Source: an uncultured Eubacteriales bacterium
Lineage (GTDB): Bacteria > Bacillota > Clostridia > Christensenellales > UBA1242
Length of the DNA: 11,580 nt
Assembly (NCBI GenBank): GCA_948787875.1
Contig: CAQFKO010000012.1
Coordinates: forward strand, 16,313-27,892
Direction of reading: 5' to 3'
A program made the position numbers and the translations under genes. How positions within the stretch are numbered: position 1 is the stretch's first letter; every line of letters starts with the position of its first letter. Under the pieces are notes generated by a model that worked only from the letters and a program-made list of their open reading frames with translations, was not told the DNA's origin and did no database searches. Below, in pieces: positions 1 through 9,254 of the stretch.

Positions 1-3000
1 CATTTGCCTCAATTGATGTTATGCCTGAATTTAATAATGAAATTGAAATAGACAAAAAAATTAATGAATGCCTTAGAGTTGATGCAAATGACAATAACAG
101 TGCTTTTGTTCAAATTATAAGCAAAGGCTCTGTTGACGACTATAACATAAGATTCAACAGCGAAAAAATCAGCTTTATGGTTAGAGTTGACAACGGCATA
201 AAAGAAACCGATTTTAAAACCCCTACATCTTTTAGCTATCCGCAAAAAGTTGACGGAGTTGAAACTGATTTCTATTATTCAGTTAACACAAATGTATTCG
301 GAAATTTCAAAATTGACCTTAACGATACCATTAAATATCCACCTGACCATTTGTTTATCAGTCCGATAGTAAGGGAAGTTAATTGGCCTCAAAAATTGAT
401 GAATGATATGTTTGTGCTTTATCCTAATCTTAATTGGGAAACACTTATTTCTACTAGCGGTTGGATAGACACTCTTGGAGATTTTACTTCTGCTAATACC
501 AGCGGAAATATAATCGAAAGCGGAAACTCTGCAAACATTACAGCAGCAGGTCTTGTGCTTTCTGAATTCTTCCTTTCTGTTGCAAAGGAAAACAATAACG
601 GAATTTCAGATTATGAATATTCTCCTGTGTTTGATGAAGAGGTTATAAAATCTTTGATGCTTTCGCTTATGGGTGAGGAAAATTACAATGCCGTTAAGAG
701 CCAAGCGAAAATATTCTCCGAAATGTTTAATTATTCTTTTGCTTCGGTGCTTGATGATATTGCCGCAGAAATGGGGCTTGAAGTGGTTGACGGAAAAGTA
801 GATAACTTTACTATGAGCATCTATAAATCTTATCTTGCAACCATTATGCTTTCTTCTGATTTTGGCGAATACCTTTACAAAATCGCTACAAGAGTTTATG
901 CTCAATACACTATTTATGAGTCTTTGGCGTATGCCGGTGGCGATTATGCAAAATATTATGCATTTGTTAACGGACTTACCGATGAAAACGGAAATGTTGT
1001 TACATCGTTCTCTTACGGTTCGTTCTATGAACTTGTTAAATATGAAAACTCAGTTATCGGAAACGGAACACCAACCTTTACCTTTAATTATAGAAAGGTT
1101 TATAGAGCACTTATTAATGAAGATGCTACTGACCAAGAAATTTTGGCAAGTTTGAATGACTATTCTTCATTTATGAAAGTTTATAAAGCACTAGATGCGG
1201 AATACAGCAGAGTTTATGGCAATACATCGGATATTCTAATAAGCGATAATGACGATATTTATTGTTTCTTGTCAGATGTTTATTGGTCAACTTACAAAAG
1301 ACTTTTAAAACGAGGAACAAGTCCAAAAAGATTCCCTGAATACATAAATATTTTTAAAGATTATCTTGATGGAAATATTGCCAGATGGGCAAGTGTTGAA
1401 GGGGTGGATGCTACTGCTTCTGCAAATCAAATTCAATATTACAATCTTTATAAGGCTCAACTTTTGATTCAATCTTTGAAAGTTGCAAGTGTTATTACTC
1501 CGCTATATGGCATAGAACTTGATTATAATACTTTTGATGCTATTGAAGATGTTTTGGATTATGCGGACAGATTTAACGAAAACAGACCTGCTCCGACTGC
1601 TCCTATAAATGTTTTGAAAAAGACATTTGCAAATTCTAACGAATATTTAAGCCTTGTTAATTCTGTGCTTCAAGAAAATCCGCTGAGCATGATTCATATG
1701 CTTATAAATTCACCAAAAGGTGATGTCAAAGCTTGGAATGATATTATTAAGTTAAAAGAAAATGTTTCTAAAATTCTCAGTGAGTTTGGTGCGGTTTGCT
1801 CTCTTAGCGCAGGTGAATCAAATTCAAACGGCTCATTAAAAGTTGAGTCTATTGACGACAAAGATTATGACAAAACTTATGATGCTTTAAGCAAAATGTA
1901 TAATAATCTTGACAGTTATTGTGCTTTGCAAACAAAACTTGACGTTATTACAAAATCAAGCATAACCTTTATGCTTGGACAATTTGGTGCTAACTATGTT
2001 ACAGAAGGGTATAGCTTTAACATTGAAAACAGAAACTATACCTTGACAACAACAACTTCCACAGGAAGAATTGCCGAGTATGTTTATGGCGGAGCATTCC
2101 TTGAAAAATTCGGAATCGAGCCAATTTACACAGATCATGGCAGTGCCGGTATGATGGAAATTTTGGTGGCATACGACCACTATGACGGAAGAGTAAAACT
2201 TAAACTTAGCAGTTTTAAAGAACTTAGACAATTTGTTTCTTCAATAGCTGATTATACTGCAAAACTTTATTATTTAAGCAACTTTAACGACCTGTCGGAA
2301 AACATCAGCGACGGACTGCTTTTAACCGATTATATCTATGCATATAACCCGCTTGATGTTAACAAAAATGACAAGATTTTGGTTACTCCGGAATATTTGA
2401 TTATCACTTATCTTGCTCTTAATGAAGATATTTCGACTGACACATTTATTAGACTTATTGTGGGCGATACCGAAAGAACGCTGGAAAATCTTGGAGTTCT
2501 TGACAACCCGATTTATGCTAATATTGTGAGGCTGGTTAGGGCTTGCGGTTCAGAATACCTTCTTACCGAAATGAGTGAAGAGGAAAAGAGAATTGCTATT
2601 GTTGAATATATGAATTTTGTTATGAGCGACATATATTCTTCATTTGGATATTATAATCCGGGCGGAACAAGCACTGCATCAGAAAGAATGCATCTTGTAT
2701 TTAAAAATGTTATTTCTTATTTGATTACCAGCGAAGATGAAGGCGAAACCGTTTATGAAAATGCGGCAAAATTAGATGCAATAACCTTTAAGCAGTTTAA
2801 ACGCCTTTTGATGGAAAAAATTGTTGATTTTACACAAAACTCAAACGAGTCGGGTGCTGAAAACGCAACAAGATATATTGCACTGTTTAATCTTATTAGC
2901 AGTGAGTTTAATTATTTTGCTTACTCGGGAAGCGGAGATGTTGTTAAGTCTGAAAGAATAGGCAGAACCATAAAAGAGGAACTTTTGTCAAGACAACTTG

Positions 3001-5195
3001 TTGGAGGCGAATATATTCCTGTTTATGACAATGGGCAATTTATTTTTGGTGGGTTTAGCATAAGCACGGCATCTAAAAACATAGTTTTAAAACTTGCCGG
3101 CTTGGAAAACAGACCTATTGAAGAGCTTGTTAACCTTGAATATAACTCTTTATATGACAGGGACGGGAATTATGACGAGGCAAAAGGCGATACATTTATT
3201 TTGTGTACCTATGACGACCGTATTGGCAAATATGTTCCTATATTGGCGAGAGATACAAATGGCGGTTCATTTGCTTCTGACAGCAACTATGCAAAATACA
3301 GAGCAGATTACGCTGACCAAAAACTTTATGTTACAACCTCTTATTACAATGACCCAAGCGGAAAGGCTGTGGCTCAGCCTATTGTTGCAAAAGGCGTTTT
3401 GACCGCAGACTTAAAACCTACCGCAATAAAAATGGAAGACCATAAAGTAAGATTTTACAGAACCGATATTTCGGCTGCGGCATCTTTGACCGACGAAGCT
3501 TTGAATTTAACGAGAATTACACAAGAAACTCAAACAATTGGATTTACTAAGTTTGTTAATACCGCAACATCTACTAAACTTAGCGGAACAAACAGTCAAA
3601 CCAACTTTATTGCTCAATCTAATATTACAAGTTTCCTTAAATCTGATGCAAGTGTTTATTATTTGCAAGTTACCAATGCTTATGACTGTTCAATTGACGG
3701 ATTTAATGAGTTTAATGTGCTTGACACATTCAGTTATTTCTACGCACTTGGATTTATTGAATATTTCTTGCTGGTATTGGCATTTTCAACCGTTATTCCA
3801 TTGTTATTTAGAGGTTGCATTGCAGTTGTTCAGCGTATTTTTGACTTAACATTCTTAACCTTAATTGGACCTGTTGTTATTTCTACCGAAAGTTTGAATG
3901 TGGGAGATTCTAAAAAGAAATCTATTAAGATTTTTGAAAAGTGGCGAAACTATTTAACACAATCACTGCTTCAAGCATTTGGTATTGTTGTCGGCTTTAA
4001 TGTTTATTATATTTTGATGTCAACAATAACGGGCATGACTTTTGTTTCTGAATTTACGATTGGCAAAATCACGGCAATCGGCGGATTTAACTTCTTCTCA
4101 GCTAACTTTGTTAACGCAATAGTTAAGTTCTTGTTTATCGTTACTGCCGGAAGTATTATTCGTGGGGCAGGAAACCTTCTTACTCAAATCATTACCATGG
4201 GCAAGGTTACCGATGCATTCTCTTCACCTATTTCTGGTGACGGATTAAAAAATATTTCAGATGTTTATAAGTCGATTAAAGGTTCGTTTACTAATGTTAA
4301 AGATGCATTTACGGGCAAACTTCTTTTGGAAGCAAAAGATGCGGCTATTCAATCATTTAAACATTCTTTGCCGGGCTCTGAACTTGTTGGGAAAGCGATT
4401 GATGCAGGAAGGTGGGCTACAAACAAAGTTAAAGATAAGGCTATGAGAAAGGCGTTAGAGGCTCATGGTGTTTCTAAGAGCGTTTCAAAAAAGATGGTTA
4501 AGGAATTTAGAAAAGAAGAAAACAAGCAGCGTCAACTTAAAAAGATTAATCAAGCTAAAAGTGCAAACGCATTTATGAAAAGAGTTGGCGGACCTGAATT
4601 TGATGTTCCAAAGCAAAAAGGTGATGACAAAAAAGGAGGCAAAAAAGGAAAGGCTCCTTACAAAGACACAAAAGATAAGAAAAACAAAAAATCAAGCAGA
4701 GAAGACGAATTCGAAAAAGAGAATGAGAAAAAAGATCCTGACAAACTTGACGGAACAGACGAAAGTAAAGAAAATAAGCAAACAGAAGGCGAAAAAAATA
4801 ACCAAAAGTTTAAAAATGAAACTGACGGTTCAAACGGAGAGGCTAATAAACCTCCTGAAAATCCTAATAATCCAAACGGCGAAAATGGTAAAGATAGCAA
4901 AGGTGACGAAGGCAAAGATAAAGGTGCAAAAGAGGAAAAAGAGATGGGCGAGGGTGCTGTTAACCCCGCTGCATACATTGCAAGACACCCTATTAAGTTT
5001 TTAAAAGAAATGGACAAAGCAGCAAAAGAACAACAAGAAGACATTACAAAGGGCAAGGCTTTAAATCCTGGCAGAGAGAAGATAGATAAGCAAGACTCTA
5101 AAAAATCAGGCGAAAATGCCGCTCAAAGCAAAAATGGAAAGAGCGATTCTTCTAAGTCTGACAAAGACAGTTCTTCGGGCTCTGACAAAGAATAA
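1..5195 (+). CDS. Giant VirB6/TrbL-like polytopic membrane protein, 5' end outside window
   Basis: The frame is open to the left edge, and the first in-window ATG (21) has no ribosome binding site, so the gene starts upstream. Numbering from that ATG gives 1,724 residues. Residues 1 to about 1236 are polar, with beta-like and helical stretches and no clear membrane helix; I recognise no domain there. A membrane cluster follows: about 1243-1263, 1270-1290, 1316-1336 and 1362-1380. It contains R1272-I-F-D-L-x(7)-P1284 and W1308-x(16)-G1325-F-N. Residues from about 1395 form a Lys/Glu/Asp/Asn/Gly-rich, probably disordered tail ending in a Ser/Asp/Lys run. The downstream giant protein carries the same core motifs at the same spacing and has three further membrane helices at its N-terminus; by analogy this protein's own first helices would lie upstream of the window. 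VirB6/TrbL membership is inferred from topology and the R...P helix; another large membrane-protein family remains possible. The product probably sits in the cytoplasmic membrane with the large domain outside and the tail inside. Confidence 0.6.
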   Translation, partial: FASIDVMPEFNNEIEIDKKINECLRVDANDNNSAFVQIISKGSVDDYNIRFNSEKISFMVRVDNGIKETDFKTPTSFSYPQKVDGVETDFYYSVNTNVFGNFKIDLNDTIKYPPDHLFISPIVREVNWPQKLMNDMFVLYPNLNWETLISTSGWIDTLGDFTSANTSGNIIESGNSANITAAGLVLSEFFLSVAKENNNGISDYEYSPVFDEEVIKSLMLSLMGEENYNAVKSQAKIFSEMFNYSFASVLDDIAAEMGLEVVDGKVDNFTMSIYKSYLATIMLSSDFGEYLYKIATRVYAQYTIYESLAYAGGDYAKYYAFVNGLTDENGNVVTSFSYGSFYELVKYENSVIGNGTPTFTFNYRKVYRALINEDATDQEILASLNDYSSFMKVYKALDAEYSRVYGNTSDILISDNDDIYCFLSDVYWSTYKRLLKRGTSPKRFPEYINIFKDYLDGNIARWASVEGVDATASANQIQYYNLYKAQLLIQSLKVASVITPLYGIELDYNTFDAIEDVLDYADRFNENRPAPTAPINVLKKTFANSNEYLSLVNSVLQENPLSMIHMLINSPKGDVKAWNDIIKLKENVSKILSEFGAVCSLSAGESNSNGSLKVESIDDKDYDKTYDALSKMYNNLDSYCALQTKLDVITKSSITFMLGQFGANYVTEGYSFNIENRNYTLTTTTSTGRIAEYVYGGAFLEKFGIEPIYTDHGSAGMMEILVAYDHYDGRVKLKLSSFKELRQFVSSIADYTAKLYYLSNFNDLSENISDGLLLTDYIYAYNPLDVNKNDKILVTPEYLIITYLALNEDISTDTFIRLIVGDTERTLENLGVLDNPIYANIVRLVRACGSEYLLTEMSEEEKRIAIVEYMNFVMSDIYSSFGYYNPGGTSTASERMHLVFKNVISYLITSEDEGETVYENAAKLDAITFKQFKRLLMEKIVDFTQNSNESGAENATRYIALFNLISSEFNYFAYSGSGDVVKSERIGRTIKEELLSRQLVGGEYIPVYDNGQFIFGGFSISTASKNIVLKLAGLENRPIEELVNLEYNSLYDRDGNYDEAKGDTFILCTYDDRIGKYVPILARDTNGGSFASDSNYAKYRADYADQKLYVTTSYYNDPSGKAVAQPIVAKGVLTADLKPTAIKMEDHKVRFYRTDISAAASLTDEALNLTRITQETQTIGFTKFVNTATSTKLSGTNSQTNFIAQSNITSFLKSDASVYYLQVTNAYDCSIDGFNEFNVLDTFSYFYALGFIEYFLLVLAFSTVIPLLFRGCIAVVQRIFDLTFLTLIGPVVISTESLNVGDSKKKSIKIFEKWRNYLTQSLLQAFGIVVGFNVYYILMSTITGMTFVSEFTIGKITAIGGFNFFSANFVNAIVKFLFIVTAGSIIRGAGNLLTQIITMGKVTDAFSSPISGDGLKNISDVYKSIKGSFTNVKDAFTGKLLLEAKDAAIQSFKHSLPGSELVGKAIDAGRWATNKVKDKAMRKALEAHGVSKSVSKKMVKEFRKEENKQRQLKKINQAKSANAFMKRVGGPEFDVPKQKGDDKKGGKKGKAPYKDTKDKKNKKSSREDEFEKENEKKDPDKLDGTDESKENKQTEGEKNNQKFKNETDGSNGEANKPPENPNNPNGENGKDSKGDEGKDKGAKEEKEMGEGAVNPAAYIARHPIKFLKEMDKAAKEQQEDITKGKALNPGREKIDKQDSKKSGENAAQSKNGKSDSSKSDKDSSSGSDKE

Positions 5196-5213
5196 TTAAA
5201 TTTGATAATTATT
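5191..5213. repeat. AT-only inverted repeat over the stop codon of the first giant gene
   Basis: AATAATTA (5191-5198) and TAATTATT (5206-5213) are perfect 8-bp inverted arms around a 7-nt loop, and the left arm contains the TAA stop (5193-5195). With no G or C in the stem and no following T tract it is a poor intrinsic terminator. It could be a weak mRNA 3' structure, or chance in AT-rich DNA. Confidence 0.3.
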
Positions 5214-5234
5214 TCTACAAAAAATTAATATAGT

Positions 5235-5263
5235 TTGACAAAAACTATTAAAAGTTTCAAAAT
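5235..5263 (+). promoter_or_regulatory. Possible weak promoter before the second giant gene
   Basis: TTGACA (5235-5240) is a perfect -35 match. The hexamer at a 17-nt spacing is CAAAAT (5258-5263), only 4 of 6 against TATAAT. Transcription would start near 5270, almost on the ribosome binding site, giving a very short leader. The gap after the upstream gene is 87 nt with no terminator, so read-through from the first giant gene is equally likely. Confidence 0.25.
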
Positions 5264-5270
5264 AAAAGCA

Positions 5271-5274
5271 GGAG
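5271..5274 (+). promoter_or_regulatory. Ribosome binding site fixing the start at 5283
   Basis: GGAG lies 8 nt before the ATG at 5283. The frame can be extended to a TTG at 5235, but that codon has no ribosome binding site and overlaps a -35-like TTGACA. The ATG at 5283 is therefore preferred. Confidence 0.8.
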
Positions 5275-5282
5275 AAAAACAG

Positions 5283-8200
5283 ATGCAAGTATCAAATATA
5301 TTTGGTGCACTTAAAAATGTGGTGATGAACCCATCATCTGTTTTTCTTGTTGCTGATTTTGGTGCGGGTTCAACAGGCTGGTTTACAAAACTCATAAACT
5401 TTGTTATGAATTTGTTTTATGCGGTTTTAAAGTGGGTGCTTTATTTTGTTGACATAGTATTTAGTTATGTTCAGCAACTTGCGGGCTTAAACATGCGTTG
5501 GGATTCGTTGGATTCGGTTTTTTCTGCGGATTCGGACATGGTGTTTAACTTGCTGTGGTCGTCAAAAGAAACTGTTTTGCCAATAATTAAGGCTTTGATT
5601 GTGCTTGCAATAGTTCTTATTATTTTCTTCTCGATAGTGGCAATAATAAAAACTTCTTTTGAATCTTTGAAAGGTTCTCAGCAAAATCAATCGCTTTCGG
5701 CAATTAAAACGGCTTTAAAAGCCTTTGTTTTGATGCTTTTGACACCTATGATGGCGTTGGTCGGAATTGTGGCTTCTAACGCAATTTTGCAAACGCTTTA
5801 TAATGCAACAAACCCTTCGGGCGCAATTTCGATCGGCTCGCAGGTTTTTTCGGCGGCATCGGCATCTGCCAATAGTTACAGAATTTATGCAAATAATAAC
5901 TATCGAATTCCTATTATGTATGATTTTACAAGAGAAGACGAAATTTTGGAGTATTACAGCGATAATGCTCCTACTGCCGAATTTTTGGAGTATTTGAAAA
6001 GTTCGGATAACATTACTTATTCAACCTATATGATGTTTAAGTTTGACGGATTTTTCAGTTATGACTCTCTTAATAACATTACGGGAGAGGCTAGCGACGG
6101 TGATGTTGAATCCTATTACACCGTTTATGATGTAAAAAAGGGTCTTAGCTCTGACGGCGATATTTTTGATAAATACAGGCGTATTCAAAATTACAAAGAA
6201 GAATATTATGTTATGGCTGATGTTGTGGACTTTTGTGTAAGAACCACAACTCCTGTTTACTTTAAAACCATTGAGCAAATTTTGGAAAGCATTATTTCTT
6301 TGGGCGTGGAAGAAGTTCAAATGAAGCGAATTTTTGACACAACTGTTTCGTATTTCGGAATTAAGTTTTTAGACAACAATTTGGAAGAACTTCCTACGGG
6401 CTATATTAATGCTTCTAACTTTAAATCAAACAATGATTGGCGTGCTATTAGGTGGGTGTCTAACTATATGACGGGCAATGCTACTGTTGAACCTAATGTG
6501 AGAATGCCGATTCAGTATACCCATCTTCGCAATGCGGAAAATGGTGATGAGCTTGAAGGCGCAAAATATATTATTGCAATGGAAAAGCCCGTTACAAATA
6601 ATCTGGGAGTAATCGATACATATTTTTATCCGCTGACAGTTGGCGATGTGGGAAGCTATGATGCCGTATTTACTTCAAGCCATATTCTTCGTGGTCAAAT
6701 GATTTCTGCAAAAGGTATTTTTGAAGACGGAATTTATCCTACGGCAATCAAGCAAAATTCAACCAATGATGTTCAATTTTACAGAGATAAAATCGAATCA
6801 AGCGTTGTTGGTGTTGCGGGTCAACTTTTTGGACTGTCGATGCAAGATAACGGGAAATCGGGAGTTTTTAGCTCGATAGTAAGATTTTTCAGAATGCTTT
6901 TTGACCCGGATTCGCTTGTTCCTAAACTTGATGTTGACTTTGATGCGGTAACAAATTCTTATACCGCTCAGGTTTCGACGATAAGCACTCTCTATGGCGG
7001 AAAAATGCACATAAGCTATATGTTTGGAGATGTCTTTACAAAAGGCATATTAAAAACAAATTATGTGCTTCCTATTGACAGCGTGTTTCAGCAACTTAAA
7101 ATCAATTATTTGATTTTGGTGTTTGGGGCAATGATTTTGTTCAAAGTTTCGGTGTCTGCTTTGTTTATGCTTATTAACAGGGCTTATGAACTGTTTTTGA
7201 TTATTATTGTTTATCCGACTGCCTGTGCTACCATTCCTCTCGAAAACGGAGGTTATGACACTTGGGTAAAAAATTATACTAACCGATTGTTCGGAACTTA
7301 CGGAACTATTCTTGGCATAAACTTTGTGCTGTTGCTGTTTCCGGTAATTAATTCTATTCATTTCTTTGACCCTTCTACTGTGGGTAGCAATTTGATTATA
7401 AAAAGAATAGGTGGACTGTTTTTTGCGGCATTTACTGTGAGCGAAGTAACCAATATGTTAAACTTTGCAACAGCTATTATGTTTCAATTGGTTTTGTTTA
7501 CCATGCTTAGCGACGCCGGCGGAAATGGCGTAAGCAAACTTATCGGAGATATTGTTGGCGGTGACCAAAGTTCGGAAAACCCATTGACAAATTTTGGTCA
7601 AACACTTATCAAAGTCGGAAAAGTTCTTACTTATCCAATGAAAGCTGCCGTAACTGTTGTTAAGGCAGGTTCAATAATGGTTGTTCCTAGCCAGCGAAAG
7701 AAATTTTTGAAAAAAGCAAAAGATAAGGCTATCGGAATGCTTCCAATGAGTAGCGTTATTTCGGCTTCAAAAGATAAAATAAATCTTTTGCAACGAAAAA
7801 GTGAAATGAATAAGGCAAAAAAAGATTTGAAAAATTCTTTAAAAACTTATTCTACCGACACAGATTTAATTCAAAAGCAGATGCAGGCATATTTGGAAAA
7901 GCAGAAGAAATATACCAAAGCTCTTGCAAATCCGCATGAAGCAAGAGAAACCCAAAAATCGGAAGCAAAAAGAGATAAAGAGCTTGGAATTAGTTCAAGG
8001 GAAAGTGATGATCCAAACGAGCTTGGTGTTGATACTTCCGAACTTTCTAAAAAAGAGCTTAAAAGATTGGCGGGCAAGGGAAGAAAAGGTAGAAAGCTTA
8101 AAAGAGGTATTAATAAGCTTGAAAAGAAAGCTAAAAAAGAAAAACTCAGTGAAAAAGAGGAAAAAACTCTTGAAACTTATTCAAGACTTAGAGAGCAAGC

Positions 8201-9167
8201 AAACGAAGAACTTCAAAATAGAAAGGGCAAAAAACAAGAGTTTAAAGATGCTGAGAAAAAATTCAAGAACGGAGAAATTTCTTCGGACGAATATCTTAAA
8301 GCCAAAGATGCACAAAAAGAGTTTAAAAAGCTTCAAAAGGGCAAGGGACTCAGAGCAAAAAGAAAAAATAAAATCAAAGACAAAAAGAGATTTGAAAAAC
8401 AACAAAAAAAGCAAGATAAGAGAGATAAGTTGTTTAGGCATACCGACAGAAGAAGCAGAAAAAAACAAAACAAGGTGCTTGGCGAGCTTGACAGAAATAA
8501 GAATGAAATTAAAGAAGAACTTAAAGCTTTTGGCTTTGACAAAAATCTTGATCAAATGAGCAATGAAGAAATTATTGCCCAGCTTGAAAGCAAACAAATT
8601 GATGATGAACATAATGAATTGATTCAAGACTATTTGCAAATTAAGCAAGAACAACAGCGCTTAATGAATATGAACAAAAATGAATATGCGGCAAAAGCAG
8701 ATTACAAAGCTAACAAAAAAATAAACAAAGACGCAAAATTCCAAGGTTATACGGGTGCAAATGTTCACAAGAAAAATATGCGTAACAGAAGGAACAAAAG
8801 TCGTAATTTTTCTGCCGAGCAATCAGAACGTCTTTCTGAAATTGATGAGAAAATCAAACAGATGGAAGCGGAAGGAATAAACGGCTCTAATGCAAAAAAA
8901 TACAGAAGTTTGTTAAATGAACGCAATAAGCTTAATGTTAAAGAAAGAGTTGCCGACAATTGGAAAGAAAATAATAATGATGCTGGAAGAAGAGCTTATA
9001 AGGCTTCAAAAGGCTCTAAATACGAAAATAAACTAAGAGGGGACGCAGAAGAATATTTGATTAATAAAGGCAAAGTTCCTACCGAAGAGCTTATTCAAAA
9101 ATACATTAAAAATGTTACGACTTATACCAAAAAAGGAAAAAGAGCAAAGAAAAACGGAAAAATTTAG
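5283..9167 (+). CDS. Giant VirB6/TrbL-like polytopic membrane protein with basic helical tail
   Basis: This is a complete gene of 1,294 aa, starting at the ATG behind GGAG. Membrane helices lie at about 36-66, 98-122 and 143-171. A polar domain (about 172-606) follows, then a second membrane cluster (about 607-652, 675-692, 706-745). That cluster carries R633-A-Y-E-L-x(7)-P645 and W661-x(16)-G678-I-N680, matching the preceding protein. Residues 746-1294 form a strongly basic, helix-rich tail. Segments such as 945-977, 990-1010 and 1187-1217 read as helix-turn-helix hairpins; K995-N-G-E-I-S-S-D-E-Y1004 resembles a SHOCT-type turn. Family knowledge: VirB6/TrbL proteins form the inner-membrane channel base of type IV secretion systems, and extended versions with large loops occur in tandem in Rickettsiales. 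The assignment rests on topology, the R...P helix and the tandem arrangement, not on a detected ATPase. A Mollicute-ICE-type (Mbov_0396-like) transmembrane protein is a close alternative. The basic tail could bind nucleic acid or a cytosolic partner (inference). Confidence 0.62.
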   Translation: MQVSNIFGALKNVVMNPSSVFLVADFGAGSTGWFTKLINFVMNLFYAVLKWVLYFVDIVFSYVQQLAGLNMRWDSLDSVFSADSDMVFNLLWSSKETVLPIIKALIVLAIVLIIFFSIVAIIKTSFESLKGSQQNQSLSAIKTALKAFVLMLLTPMMALVGIVASNAILQTLYNATNPSGAISIGSQVFSAASASANSYRIYANNNYRIPIMYDFTREDEILEYYSDNAPTAEFLEYLKSSDNITYSTYMMFKFDGFFSYDSLNNITGEASDGDVESYYTVYDVKKGLSSDGDIFDKYRRIQNYKEEYYVMADVVDFCVRTTTPVYFKTIEQILESIISLGVEEVQMKRIFDTTVSYFGIKFLDNNLEELPTGYINASNFKSNNDWRAIRWVSNYMTGNATVEPNVRMPIQYTHLRNAENGDELEGAKYIIAMEKPVTNNLGVIDTYFYPLTVGDVGSYDAVFTSSHILRGQMISAKGIFEDGIYPTAIKQNSTNDVQFYRDKIESSVVGVAGQLFGLSMQDNGKSGVFSSIVRFFRMLFDPDSLVPKLDVDFDAVTNSYTAQVSTISTLYGGKMHISYMFGDVFTKGILKTNYVLPIDSVFQQLKINYLILVFGAMILFKVSVSALFMLINRAYELFLIIIVYPTACATIPLENGGYDTWVKNYTNRLFGTYGTILGINFVLLLFPVINSIHFFDPSTVGSNLIIKRIGGLFFAAFTVSEVTNMLNFATAIMFQLVLFTMLSDAGGNGVSKLIGDIVGGDQSSENPLTNFGQTLIKVGKVLTYPMKAAVTVVKAGSIMVVPSQRKKFLKKAKDKAIGMLPMSSVISASKDKINLLQRKSEMNKAKKDLKNSLKTYSTDTDLIQKQMQAYLEKQKKYTKALANPHEARETQKSEAKRDKELGISSRESDDPNELGVDTSELSKKELKRLAGKGRKGRKLKRGINKLEKKAKKEKLSEKEEKTLETYSRLREQANEELQNRKGKKQEFKDAEKKFKNGEISSDEYLKAKDAQKEFKKLQKGKGLRAKRKNKIKDKKRFEKQQKKQDKRDKLFRHTDRRSRKKQNKVLGELDRNKNEIKEELKAFGFDKNLDQMSNEEIIAQLESKQIDDEHNELIQDYLQIKQEQQRLMNMNKNEYAAKADYKANKKINKDAKFQGYTGANVHKKNMRNRRNKSRNFSAEQSERLSEIDEKIKQMEAEGINGSNAKKYRSLLNERNKLNVKERVADNWKENNNDAGRRAYKASKGSKYENKLRGDAEEYLINKGKVPTEELIQKYIKNVTTYTKKGKRAKKNGKI

Positions 9168-9220
9168 TACTTTTTGATTTTATAATGTTGTATTTTCTTT
9201 AATAAATCTTATTATTAAAC

Positions 9221-9254
9221 AAAAAAGGCAAGGATTAAACCTTGTCTTTTTTTT
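9221..9254 (+). terminator. Intrinsic terminator after the giant membrane-protein genes
   Basis: The left arm at 9221-9233 (AAAAAAGGCAAGG) pairs with 9240-9252 (CCTTGTCTTTTTT) across a 6-nt loop, with a single G-U wobble. Eight Ts run from 9247 to 9254. It lies 53 nt after the stop of the second giant gene and separates that unit from lspA. Confidence 0.9.

Noticed and set aside
21..23. ATG at 21 as the true start of the first giant gene
   Set aside because: There is no ribosome binding site, the frame stays open to the window edge, and the paralogue implies membrane helices upstream that are missing here.
4585..5056. Long open frames on both strands within the charged tail of the first giant gene
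   Set aside because: They are low-complexity by-products of the Lys/Glu-rich coding sequence (Lys-rich on +, Ser/Phe/Leu-rich on -), without ribosome binding sites or recognisable motifs.
5235..5282. TTG start giving the second giant protein 16 extra residues
   Set aside because: There is no ribosome binding site before the TTG, while GGAG sits 8 nt before the ATG at 5283. The TTGACA is better read as a possible -35 box.
7924..8654. Overlapping frames on both strands within the basic tail of the second giant gene
   Set aside because: They are the same composition effect: AAA/AAG-rich DNA leaves other frames open. The main frame has a good start, membrane helices and homology to its neighbour.
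9181..9186. TATAAT as a promoter transcribing through the terminator, making an attenuator for lspA
   Set aside because: No -35-like hexamer lies 16-18 nt upstream, and the terminator is fully explained as the end of the giant-gene unit.
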